Of a stretch of 64,000 bases of DNA, positions 10,341 to 17,330 are shown in pieces. A program made the position numbers and the translations under genes. How positions within the stretch are numbered: the first letter of the stretch is position 1; the number at the start of each line of letters is the position of its first letter. The notes under the pieces are model-generated. The model searched no databases, was not told where the DNA came from, and saw only the letters and a list, made by a program, of their open reading frames with translations. Source of the stretch: Streptomyces sp. NRRL F-6492 (lineage in GTDB: Bacteria; Actinomycetota; Actinomycetes; Streptomycetales; Streptomycetaceae); NCBI RefSeq assembly GCF_001280125.1, contig NZ_LGEG01000171.1:16203-80202 (forward strand), written 5' to 3'.

Positions 10341-10733
10341 ATGAGCGAATACAACATCCACGCCGGATTCCGGGAGCAAGAGGTCCCCAGTGCCACCCTC
10401 GCGCAGGCCCTGTGGGAAGAACTCGAAACGACTTTCGGGATCGGGTTCACCGACAACAGCACCAGCTTCGGCCCGTCCTTCACCTGGGGTGACGGGGACC
10501 GCTGGTTGACCGTCTGGGTTCCGGTGATCCCGGACAAGGACGAGCCGGACCACTCCCACCCGGCCCGGATCACCGCCAACCAGACGGACACGGACGCCTT
10601 CGCGCACCAGGTCTTCGAGGCCCTGGACGCGACCGGCCGCTACTCGCTCTTCATGATCGAGGACGACTGGCAGATGGTCCGGACGAACTCGGACCTCGCC
10701 CGCGCCCAGTGGGACGAGACCCACGGGGACTGA
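10341..10733 (+). CDS. Probable immunity protein to the RHS C-terminal toxin
   Basis: 130 residues, soluble and acidic, with no signal peptide or membrane segment. ATG 10341 has GAGGACG at 10331-10337, right after the toxin stop, so the two genes are co-transcribed and probably coupled. I recognise no named family. The middle segment (TSFGPSFTWGDGDRWLTVW) looks like a small alpha/beta domain. The immunity role rests on position (first gene after a toxin tip, same strand, terminator directly behind), the usual layout for polymorphic toxin pairs. Binding to the nuclease tip is inferred, not visible. Confidence 0.65.
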   Translation: MSEYNIHAGFREQEVPSATLAQALWEELETTFGIGFTDNSTSFGPSFTWGDGDRWLTVWVPVIPDKDEPDHSHPARITANQTDTDAFAHQVFEALDATGRYSLFMIEDDWQMVRTNSDLARAQWDETHGD

Positions 10734-10750
10734 GTCCCCGCTCCGAACCG

Positions 10751-10796
10751 AAAGGCCGGTGCCCCGTACGGATCCCGTACGGGGCACCGGCCTTTT
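10751..10796 (+). terminator. Intrinsic terminator after the toxin-immunity pair
   Basis: A long perfect stem (AAAGGCCGGTGCCCCGTACGG against its complement, loop ATC) is followed by TTTT. This is a classic strong terminator and may act in both directions, since the next gene converges on it. Confidence 0.9.
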
Positions 10797-10930
10797 CACG
10801 CCCACGCGGCCCACTCACCCGATGTGGCGCACCGTACCGACAGCGCGTTCCACGTCATCGTCACGGAACCGCAGAAGCGCGGGGTTCCCGGCGTCCAACT
10901 CCACGACTTCGCGAAGGCCTCGGACCGTCC

Positions 10931-11614
10931 CTACGACGCCGGGCGCGAGGGCCGGCCCCCGCCGGGCCCGGCGGCCGGGGCGTCGGGTCCGCGGGCGAGC
11001 CGGGCCGCCGCCACGACCGGATCCCCCTCCTTCGCGCGCTCGACGGGTTCGGAGCACTCCAGGATCCCCGAACCGTCGACGACCCAACTGGTCGCGCGGC
11101 CCGTCGTCCGCTCGCCGTTCCCGCAGGTGTACCGGAAGTCTGCGACGACCTGTTTCACCCAGGAGCAGTTCACGAAGGTCCCGGCGCCGTCCACGGCGGT
11201 GTCGTCCCTCCGGGGGTCCGGCGCGGTTCGGCGGACGTCGGTGAACGCGTCGGCGCCGGCGGTGTCCCCGGCGTCCCCGGCGTCCCCGGCGCGGACGCCC
11301 GGCGAGTGGAGCACGGCCTTCGCGTCGATCCTCGGCCCCTTCTCGAAGGCGACCGCGACGCGCGGCGTGTGGAGCGGCGTCAGCTCGTGCGTGAGCGAGC
11401 CGCCGCCCTTGCCGAGCGTCTGCTTCTCGGCGACGCCCGTCAGGACGTCCCGTCTGTCCACGTCGAACCACACGCAGGTGCCGTTCCCGCACGCGGGGCC
11501 GGCCGTCGGGGCCGTCCTGGCGACCGGCTCGCCGCCGTCGGACGTGCAGGCGCCCGCGCCCGCGAGCAGCGCGGCGACGACACCTGCCGCGAGGCAGCCC
11601 TTTTCGATCCTCAT
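10931..11614 (-). CDS. Putative lipoprotein, hypothetical
   Basis: 227 residues. ATG 11614 was chosen over upstream in-frame codons because GGGGGGAACGAAC precedes it and a signal sequence follows at once. The N-terminus MRIEKGCLAAGVVAALLAG leads into AGACTSDGG, a plausible lipobox with Cys 23 as lipidation site (the -3 residue is Ala rather than Leu). Four further Cys (ACGNGTC, NCSW, YTCGNG and LECSE regions) suggest disulfides in an extracytoplasmic domain. A Gly/Asp/Ala-rich low-complexity stretch (AGDAGDAGDTAGAD) sits mid-protein. No family recognised; cell-surface location is inferred from the lipobox. Confidence 0.7.
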   Translation of the reverse strand: MRIEKGCLAAGVVAALLAGAGACTSDGGEPVARTAPTAGPACGNGTCVWFDVDRRDVLTGVAEKQTLGKGGGSLTHELTPLHTPRVAVAFEKGPRIDAKAVLHSPGVRAGDAGDAGDTAGADAFTDVRRTAPDPRRDDTAVDGAGTFVNCSWVKQVVADFRYTCGNGERTTGRATSWVVDGSGILECSEPVERAKEGDPVVAAARLARGPDAPAAGPGGGRPSRPAS

Positions 11615-12021
11615 GTTCGTTCCCCCCTGGACCACTGGTCGACGGCGGGGTCGACGCTGCCCGTTCGGGCCCCCGCCCGGCAAGGGAGTGGAGCCGTTTC
11701 TGAGGTCGGAGAGGGCGCGGCGGCCGGAGACGACCGGGACCGCGGCCGCCGGGTCGCCCCGTCCGGGGAGCCACGGCCCGGCGGGGTCGGGTTCCCCGCC
11801 CGGACGCGGGATCCGCGGGGCGCGAGGGGTGTCGCAGCCGTGCTACCCGGCGGTAATCCGCGGCTCCGTCCGCGACTCGGGGGAGTGGTACGGGCACCGT
11901 CACGACGTTCGATCCCGTCACCGAGCACGAGAGGACCCGCGCCGCCCTGTCCGCCGCGATCCCGCGCCTGGCCGGGCTGTCGCGCGCCGTCCCCGATCCG
12001 GACGCGGCATCGGGCGTCCCG
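11615..12021. other. Divergent intergenic region including probable unstarted 5' coding of the next gene
   Basis: Lies between the leftward lipoprotein gene and the rightward mycothiol-enzyme gene. In the frame of the latter, coding resemblance extends upstream to about 11899 (TFDPVTEHERTRAAL) without any ATG, GTG or TTG, and a TAA in that frame sits at 11854. The rest (11615-11850) shows only GC-rich sequence; I see no gene or clear promoter in it. Confidence 0.4.
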
Positions 12022-12747
12022 GTGTGGTCGGTCGGCGACGTCGGCACGCACCTGGCGGCCGTCTACCTCGCGTACACCTCCCTTGTCCCGCCCGACGGGA
12101 CGACGGAGCGGGACGGCGTCCCGCCGTCCGGCGAGGGGACGTTCGCCGAGCGGATCACGGCCATGAACGCCCGGTCCGTGACCCTGTTCGACCGTGCGGA
12201 ACGCGCGAAGACGGCCGACTTCGTCGCCGAGCGCGGCGAGACGTTCCTGCGCGCCACCGAGGGCCTGCCCCCGGACACCCCCGTCTCCGCGCCCTGGTAC
12301 GGGGAAGTGCCGTTCACCCTGGCGACGGTGACCGGCCTGATGCTCAGCGAGACCCTGGTGCACGGTCTGGACGTCGCGCGCGGCGCCCGCCTCCCGTGGC
12401 CGATCGGCCAGGACGAGGCGCGTCTCGTCCTGGGGCAGTCGATGCCGACGATGATGACGGCCGCCCTGGACCCGGTGGAGGCACGGGGCGTGAGCATCGC
12501 GTTCGACCTCGCGATCAAGGGGGGCCCGCGCCTCGCGGTCGTCTTCGGCGACGGGACGGTGACGGTGACCCGCGATGCCCCGCCGCGCGCCTACGACTGC
12601 CGGATCGTCGCGGACCCGGTCACCTTCCTCCTGGTCTCCTTCCGCCGCACGCCGATCTGGAAGGCGGTCGCGAGCGGGCGGATGAGAGCCGGCGGCCGCA
12701 GGCCGTGGCTGGCCACGCGGCTCGGCAGGCTCGTCGCCGCCCCCTGA
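12022..12747 (+). CDS. Maleylpyruvate isomerase / mycothiol-dependent (DinB-like) family enzyme
   Basis: 241 residues from the first canonical start, GTG 12022. The family has a four-helix DinB-like domain with a metal-binding His/Glu/His triad and uses mycothiol. Here DVGTHLAAVYLAY gives the first His and LSETLVHGLDVARG gives the Glu and last His. The C-terminal part (AFDLAIKGGPRLAVVFGDG, TFLLVSFRRTPIWKA) resembles the SCP2-like tail of such proteins. The 12022 start removes most of helix 1; the frame continues upstream with family-like sequence but without a normal start codon (see findings). Converges with the HIT gene 9 bases away. Exact substrate unknown. Confidence 0.72.
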   Translation: MWSVGDVGTHLAAVYLAYTSLVPPDGTTERDGVPPSGEGTFAERITAMNARSVTLFDRAERAKTADFVAERGETFLRATEGLPPDTPVSAPWYGEVPFTLATVTGLMLSETLVHGLDVARGARLPWPIGQDEARLVLGQSMPTMMTAALDPVEARGVSIAFDLAIKGGPRLAVVFGDGTVTVTRDAPPRAYDCRIVADPVTFLLVSFRRTPIWKAVASGRMRAGGRRPWLATRLGRLVAAP

Positions 12748-12756
12748 ACCAGGCCG

Positions 12757-13236
12757 TCAGGCCGTCGCCCGCAGCCGGTCCAGCTCGTCGCCGATCGCCT
12801 CCCGCAGCGCGTCGTGCCGAGGGCCGAGCCGGAACCGCTCCTCGCTCCACCGGCCGGGCGGGTACAGCCACACCGGCTTGCCCACCAGCCCGGCCGGTTC
12901 CCACTCGAACCGCGGCCACACATGGGCGTGCAGGAACGGATCGGTGTTTCCGAGGATCTCCAGGTTGACCCGGCGGAAAGCCGGATCCCGACGCCGGCAG
13001 ACCCGCTCGACGGCCTCGCCGAGCAGATCCATCCCGGTGAGGAACGCCAGCCGCTTCGCCCTCGGCAGCTCGGACAGCCGCCGGACGCCCGGGTCGTCCA
13101 CGAGGAGCACCGAGTAGCCCGGCAGGAACTGCACGTCGCCGATCGCCGCGAAGGCCGCGTCGAGCCGCCGCAGCACCGTCGGGTTCTCGCCCCGCAGCGC
13201 GGCCCCGATCCGGTCCGCCCGCCAGTCGCCCGTCAC
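12757..13236 (-). CDS. HIT-domain protein (histidine triad family)
   Basis: 159 residues, GTG start. HIT proteins are nucleotide hydrolases or transferases acting on nucleoside phosphoramidates or dinucleoside polyphosphates. The C-terminal half has GNTDPFLHAHVWPRFEW, an HxH active-site strand after the typical N-x-D-PFLH lead-in; the third triad His is replaced (HAHVWP), so catalysis may be altered. The N-terminal half (LPGYSVLLVDDP, RLAFLTGMDLLGEAVERVC) fits the usual beta strand and long helix. Ends 9 bases from the convergent mycothiol-enzyme gene and starts 10 bases after the VanZ gene stop, so it may share that transcript. Substrate unknown. Confidence 0.78.
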   Translation of the reverse strand: MTGDWRADRIGAALRGENPTVLRRLDAAFAAIGDVQFLPGYSVLLVDDPGVRRLSELPRAKRLAFLTGMDLLGEAVERVCRRRDPAFRRVNLEILGNTDPFLHAHVWPRFEWEPAGLVGKPVWLYPPGRWSEERFRLGPRHDALREAIGDELDRLRATA

Positions 13237-13246
13237 GCCCGGGAAC

Positions 13247-13924
13247 CTACCGCTCGGCGGCCAGGGCCCGCTCGGAGCCCTTCTGCCGGACGGGGCGCCG
13301 CTGCCACCACCGGCGCCCGACGCGCGGGTGCACCGCGCGGCCGAGACGCCGCCCGACGAGCAGGTAGCCGAGCAGCGCGCCGGTGGTGTTGAGCATGACG
13401 TCGTCGATGTCGAAGGCGCGCCCCGTGATGAGGGCGCCCTGGACCAGCTCCACGAGCAGCATCGTCACGATCGTGAGCAGCGCCACGCGCACCACACCGC
13501 GGGTCTTGCGCGAGAACAGCGGCAGCAGCACGCCGAACGGCACGCCGAGCAGGATGTTGCCGCCCAACTGCTTCACCGTCTCCAGGAACGCCGGCTGCTC
13601 CAGATAGGCGCGGATGGAGCTGCCCGGCTTCAGATTGCTGTGGGTGAGGGGCACGGACGCCGGCGACGCGTTCAGGGTGAGCTTGGCCAGGACGATCGCG
13701 AACGCCACCATCCCCACGAGGGCGACCAGCGCCACCAGTACCCGGACCACCCGGCCCGGCCGGCGCGGCTCCGCCGCCTCCCGGCGCGGCTCCGCCGCCT
13801 CCCGGCGCGGCTCCGCCGCCTCCCGGGGCGGCTCGGGAGGCGGCGCGGGTGCGGCGGGTACGGGATCGCCCGCCTTGGTCCCCACGGTTCCGTCCACGCT
13901 CCGGTCACGTCTCCACATCTTCAT
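13247..13924 (-). CDS. VanZ-like membrane protein
   Basis: 225 residues from ATG 13924, preceded by GGGGGCGGAAC. Starts further upstream would only add basic low-complexity sequence. The cytoplasmic N-terminus holds a tandem EPRREAA repeat. A membrane segment (VLVALVALVGMVAFAIVLA) follows, then the VanZ signature region: GGNILLGVPFGVLLPLFS, a helix containing ELVQ, and RAFDIDDVMLNTTGALLGYLL. VanZ confers low-level teicoplanin resistance in enterococci, but most actinobacterial homologues are of unknown role. Divergent to the DUF4230 gene. Confidence 0.85.
   Translation of the reverse strand: MKMWRRDRSVDGTVGTKAGDPVPAAPAPPPEPPREAAEPRREAAEPRREAAEPRRPGRVVRVLVALVALVGMVAFAIVLAKLTLNASPASVPLTHSNLKPGSSIRAYLEQPAFLETVKQLGGNILLGVPFGVLLPLFSRKTRGVVRVALLTIVTMLLVELVQGALITGRAFDIDDVMLNTTGALLGYLLVGRRLGRAVHPRVGRRWWQRRPVRQKGSERALAAER
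13761..13823. repeat. Three perfect 21-bp tandem repeats in the VanZ gene
   Basis: Unit CGGCGCGGCTCCGCCGCCTCC occurs at 13761, 13782 and 13803, with a diverged fourth copy after 13823. On the coding strand it encodes repeated (E)PRREAA, so copy number changes keep the frame. Confidence 0.95.
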
Positions 13925-14100
13925 GTTCCGCCCCCATCGTCGGGCCCTCTCCGAGGGGGTGCGGCTACCCGGGAAGCGAAGCCGCAACCCATGCGCGCCG
14001 GAGCGCCGCGACAACGGCCACAACCGACCCGGGCGCCCCAACCGGACGTGGACGCGGCGGAGTTCCGCATGGCCGGAAGCAGGGCGGGCACGAGACGCGC

Positions 14101-14784
14101 ATGGGAGACGACACAGAGAGCAGACCTCCGCGCGAACGCCGGCGCCCCGGGCGTGCCACCCGTGGGTGGCCCGTCCTCGCCGCCGTGCTCCTCGCCCTGA
14201 TCCTGGTGCTGGTCCTGCTGGGCCGGTTCTTCCAGCCACCGGGCCTGGGCGACCTTTTCGGAAGCGAGACCAAGGACCGCTCCGGACCCGCCGTGCTGAA
14301 GTCGATCCAGGACATGAACCGCCACGAGGGCGCCGCCGGCTCCTACCAGGTCGTGGTCGACCTGGAGAAGGACGCCCGGTTCCTGCCCGACGCGATCCGC
14401 GGCACCCGCACGCTGTACGTCGCCGCCGGCAGCGTCAGCGCCTACGTAGACTTCTCGGGCATCGGCGGGAACGCCGTCGCCGTCGACGAGGAACGCACCA
14501 CCGCGACCCTCCGCCTGCCGCACGCCCAGCTGGCCCGGCCGTTCCTCGACCCCGAGCGCTCCTACACGGTGTCCAAGCAGCGGGGGCTCCTCGACCGGCT
14601 GGGCGACCTCTTCTCCGACAACCCGGCGAACGAGCAGGCGGTCAACGTCCTCGCCGCCCAGCGCATCGGCGAGGCCGCGAAGGAGAGCGACCTCACCACC
14701 CGGGCGGAACGCAACACCACCGCCATGCTCCAGGGCCTCCTGCGCGCCCTCGGCTTCGAGAAGGTCACCGTCACCTACGGCTGA
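14101..14784 (+). CDS. DUF4230 domain membrane-anchored protein
   Basis: 227 residues, ATG 14101. A basic N-terminus is followed by one membrane helix (WPVLAAVLLALILVLVLLG), then an extracytoplasmic DUF4230 domain: KDRSGPAVLKSIQDMNRHEG, GSYQVVVDLEKDARFLPD, GTRTLYVAAGSVSAYVDFS, and the C-terminal helices containing NEQAVNVLAAQRI. Family members are single-pass proteins of unknown function. Divergent to the VanZ gene with about 175 bases between. Confidence 0.8.
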   Translation: MGDDTESRPPRERRRPGRATRGWPVLAAVLLALILVLVLLGRFFQPPGLGDLFGSETKDRSGPAVLKSIQDMNRHEGAAGSYQVVVDLEKDARFLPDAIRGTRTLYVAAGSVSAYVDFSGIGGNAVAVDEERTTATLRLPHAQLARPFLDPERSYTVSKQRGLLDRLGDLFSDNPANEQAVNVLAAQRIGEAAKESDLTTRAERNTTAMLQGLLRALGFEKVTVTYG

Positions 14785-14994
14785 GCGCAGGCCCCCGGAC
14801 TCCGTTCCGCACCGGCGGAGTTGGGGGCGAGTGCGACGCGAAGCGGGAAAACGCCTGCTGAGAGGCGCGACGCGAAGTGCGTCGGAGACGCGGAAGTGGG
14901 CATACGCGGGAGAAAGCACCTGCCCCGCACCGCTCCCCGCCCCTTCCGGCGGCGGCCGGCGGCGCGGGGCCGTCACTGACGTAGGGGAGAGTCG

Positions 14995-16092
14995 ATGCGC
15001 ACGGTAGGAGTCGAGGAAGAGCTGATGCTCGTCAACGCAAGGACGGGCGAACCGTTCGCAGTGTCGTCGGCGGTACTGGCGTCGGCCGCCCTGCGCGGCG
15101 GCGAGGCGGGGGAGGTCTTCGAGAAGGAGCTGCACCAGGAGCAGCTGGAGTTCTCCACCCAGCCGCTGACGGACATGGGGGAGATGCGCAAGGAGATCGT
15201 CCGGTGGCGGGGCGAGGCGCTGCGGTACGCCCGGGAGTCCGACGCGGTCGTCGCCGCGCTCGCCACCTCGCCCGTCCCCGTCGAGCCGTCCCGCCACCGG
15301 GGCGAGAGGTACCGGTGGATGGCCGAGCAGTTCGCCCTCACCACCAAGGAGCAGCTGACGTGCGGCTGTCACGTCCACGTCGCCGTGGACTCCGACGAGG
15401 AGGGGGTCGCCGTCCTCGACCGGATCCGGCCCTGGCTCTACCTCCTGAACGCGCTCAGCGCGAACTCCCCGTTCTGGCAGGGGGAGGACAGCGGGTACAG
15501 CAGCTACCGCAGCCGGGTCTGGAACCGCTGGCCGTCGGCCGGGCCGTACGAGCTGTTCGGCAGCCCGGAGGTGTACCACCAGCAGGTCGAGGCCATGGTG
15601 GAGAGCGGCGTCCTGCGCGACTCCGGCATGATCTACTTCGACGCCCGTCTCTCCGCGAACTACCCGACCGTGGAGATCCGGGTCGCCGACGTCTGCCTGG
15701 AGGCCGACACCACCGTGCTCATCGCGACCCTCGCCCGGGGTCTCGTGGAGACCGCCGCCCGGGCCTGGCGTGACGGCGAGCCCCCCGCCCCCCTCTCCGC
15801 GGGGCTCCTGCGGCTCGCGTCCTGGCGCGCCGCCCGGTCCGGCCTCCGGGGGCCGCTGCTCCACCCGCTCACCCTGCGGGAGACCTCCGCCGAAGAGGCG
15901 TTCGAAGCCCTCCTCGACCACGTCGAGGAGGCCCTGGCGGACACCGGCGACCTCGACGACGCGCGGAAGGGGATCGCCGCGCACCTGGCCCACGGCGGCG
16001 GGGCGGACCGCCAGCGCGCCCTGCGCGACGAGGGCCTCGACCTCCACGAGGTCGTGAAGGCCTGCGCCCGGATCACGACCGCCGGCGAGTGA
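14995..16092 (+). CDS. GCS2-type carboxylate-amine ligase (glutamate-cysteine ligase family, YbdK-like)
   Basis: 365 residues, ATG 14995 after GGGGAGAG. Family members couple an amino-acid carboxylate to an amine using ATP; the E. coli homologue YbdK has weak glutamate-cysteine ligase activity. Visible signatures are GVEEELMLV at the start, ELHQEQLEFSTQP (ATP/Mg-binding glutamates), TCGCHVHVAVD, and NSPFWQGEDSGYSSYRSRVW. Length is normal. Separated by 210 bases from the upstream gene and followed by a hairpin. Physiological substrates cannot be read from sequence; actinobacteria use mycothiol, so a glutathione role is not assumed. Confidence 0.88.
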   Translation: MRTVGVEEELMLVNARTGEPFAVSSAVLASAALRGGEAGEVFEKELHQEQLEFSTQPLTDMGEMRKEIVRWRGEALRYARESDAVVAALATSPVPVEPSRHRGERYRWMAEQFALTTKEQLTCGCHVHVAVDSDEEGVAVLDRIRPWLYLLNALSANSPFWQGEDSGYSSYRSRVWNRWPSAGPYELFGSPEVYHQQVEAMVESGVLRDSGMIYFDARLSANYPTVEIRVADVCLEADTTVLIATLARGLVETAARAWRDGEPPAPLSAGLLRLASWRAARSGLRGPLLHPLTLRETSAEEAFEALLDHVEEALADTGDLDDARKGIAAHLAHGGGADRQRALRDEGLDLHEVVKACARITTAGE

Positions 16093-16101
16093 AGGACCCG
16101 A

Positions 16102-16150
16102 ACGGCCCGGAGCGCCCCCCCCCGTGGAAAGGGGCGGCGCTCCGGGCCGT
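16102..16150. terminator. Bidirectional hairpin between convergent genes
   Basis: ACGGCCCGGAGCGCC and its exact complement flank a C-rich/GGAAAGGGG loop. There is no U-tract, but the position between two convergent stop codons fits a GC-type terminator. Confidence 0.75.
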
Positions 16151-16176
16151 CGTGCGGTGTGCCGCGCGATACGGGA

Positions 16177-16443
16177 TCAGGCGGGCCAGGTGCCGGTCAC
16201 CCGGCGCACCGCCGTGGCCCCGCCCCGGTCGACGGCGGCCTTCACCAGGGCGAAGATCGCGCCGTGCAGCGCCGCGGCGATCAGGACCTCCCCCCAGCCC
16301 CGGTGCTCGTCGGTGGCGTCGGGAGTGTCGTCGTCGTGCCCCAGGATCTGCCACGTCTTCTTGAACGCGGCTCCCGCGAGCACACCGGTCCCGGCGCTCA
16401 CGGCGAGCGAGAGCGGCTTGAAGACGAGGCGTGACGGTTTCAT
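16177..16443 (-). CDS. DUF4235 small membrane protein
   Basis: 88 residues. ATG 16443 is preceded by GAGGAAAGGAAG. The pattern KPLSLAVSAGTGVLAGAAFKKTW, an acidic linker (HDDDTPDATDEHRGW), and AALHGAIFALVKAAVDRGGA is typical of DUF4235 proteins, small actinobacterial proteins with two hydrophobic helices. Function unknown. Confidence 0.8.
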   Translation of the reverse strand: MKPSRLVFKPLSLAVSAGTGVLAGAAFKKTWQILGHDDDTPDATDEHRGWGEVLIAAALHGAIFALVKAAVDRGGATAVRRVTGTWPA

Positions 16444-16511
16444 GGTGTTTCTTCCTTTCCTCAGGTCACTGCCCCGGCTACCCCGGCGGCCGACCCGCAT
16501 GCGCCCCGCGA

Positions 16512-17330
16512 TCAGTGGTGCTGCCGCCGGGCGAGCCGGGCGGCCCTGTACGCGCGGACGGGGTCCCGGTGCGGGCCCGCGACCGGCTGCCAGGTGCCGT
16601 CGCGGTCGACGTACGGGTACCACCGCCCGTCCGGGCCGTGGCGCAGCTGCACCCCGGCGGGCGGGTCGGTGAGCCGGTCGCGGCGGCGTTCGACCGGCGT
16701 GCCCGGGAAGGGGCGCAGCGGCCGGATCGCGGTCTCCGCCCCGGCGAGCGCGGCCGGGTCCGCGGGCCGGGGGGAGAGACAGGCGGCGGCGCCGTGCGGA
16801 CCGCCGTGGTGGTAGGCGGCGGTGAGGCGCCGCATCAGGAGGGGCGTGAGGCCGAGATGGGCGGCCGCCGTCTCCCCGTGCTCGCCGCCCGCGCCGACGG
16901 TGAAGCGGACGATGTCGGCGACGGTGTCGTGGACCTCGGGGACGTGGCCCTGGAGGAGCGCGGTGGCGCGCCGGGCGGCGTCCCGGACGAGCGCGCGCAG
17001 CACGGCGAGGTCCGGCAGCGGGGCGGGCGGTTCGGCGGTGATCGCGTCGAGGAGCGGCGCGGTGCCGTGGAGGTCGAGCGGCGGGAGCGGGGGCAGGGCC
17101 CCGGTCCGCACCCCCTGCGTGGGGAGGAGCGGCGCCCGGTCGGCCGCGGACGACGCGGGTACGGCTCCGCCCGCCGGAGCCCCGGGGGACGGAACCGCCC
17201 CGGACGGCGGGCCCGCCGGGGCCGTCCGTCCGGTGGTCACGGTGTCGCCCTCCACGTCCTCGACGGGAGGGCGCGTACGGGCCGGGTGTCCGGCGGCGGT
17301 GGCGCCCCGACGGGGCGGGATCGTGGTCAT
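16512..17330 (-). CDS. Pro/Ala-rich hypothetical protein coupled to the SNF2 gene
   Basis: 272 residues. Its ATG (17330-17328) overlaps the TGA of the SNF2 gene as ATGA, so the two are translated from one message. Residues 1-85 are Pro/Ala/Gly-rich and probably disordered. A compact central part (about 86-185; LRALVRDAARRATALLQGHV, VADIVRFTVGAGGEHGE, LTPLLMRRLTAAYHHGG) is predicted helical. The C-terminus has HGPDGRWYPYVDRDGTWQPV followed by a basic tail, resembling short WxP-type repeats. No family recognised. The coupling suggests a partner of the SNF2 ATPase. Confidence 0.7.
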   Translation of the reverse strand: MTTIPPRRGATAAGHPARTRPPVEDVEGDTVTTGRTAPAGPPSGAVPSPGAPAGGAVPASSAADRAPLLPTQGVRTGALPPLPPLDLHGTAPLLDAITAEPPAPLPDLAVLRALVRDAARRATALLQGHVPEVHDTVADIVRFTVGAGGEHGETAAAHLGLTPLLMRRLTAAYHHGGPHGAAACLSPRPADPAALAGAETAIRPLRPFPGTPVERRRDRLTDPPAGVQLRHGPDGRWYPYVDRDGTWQPVAGPHRDPVRAYRAARLARRQHH

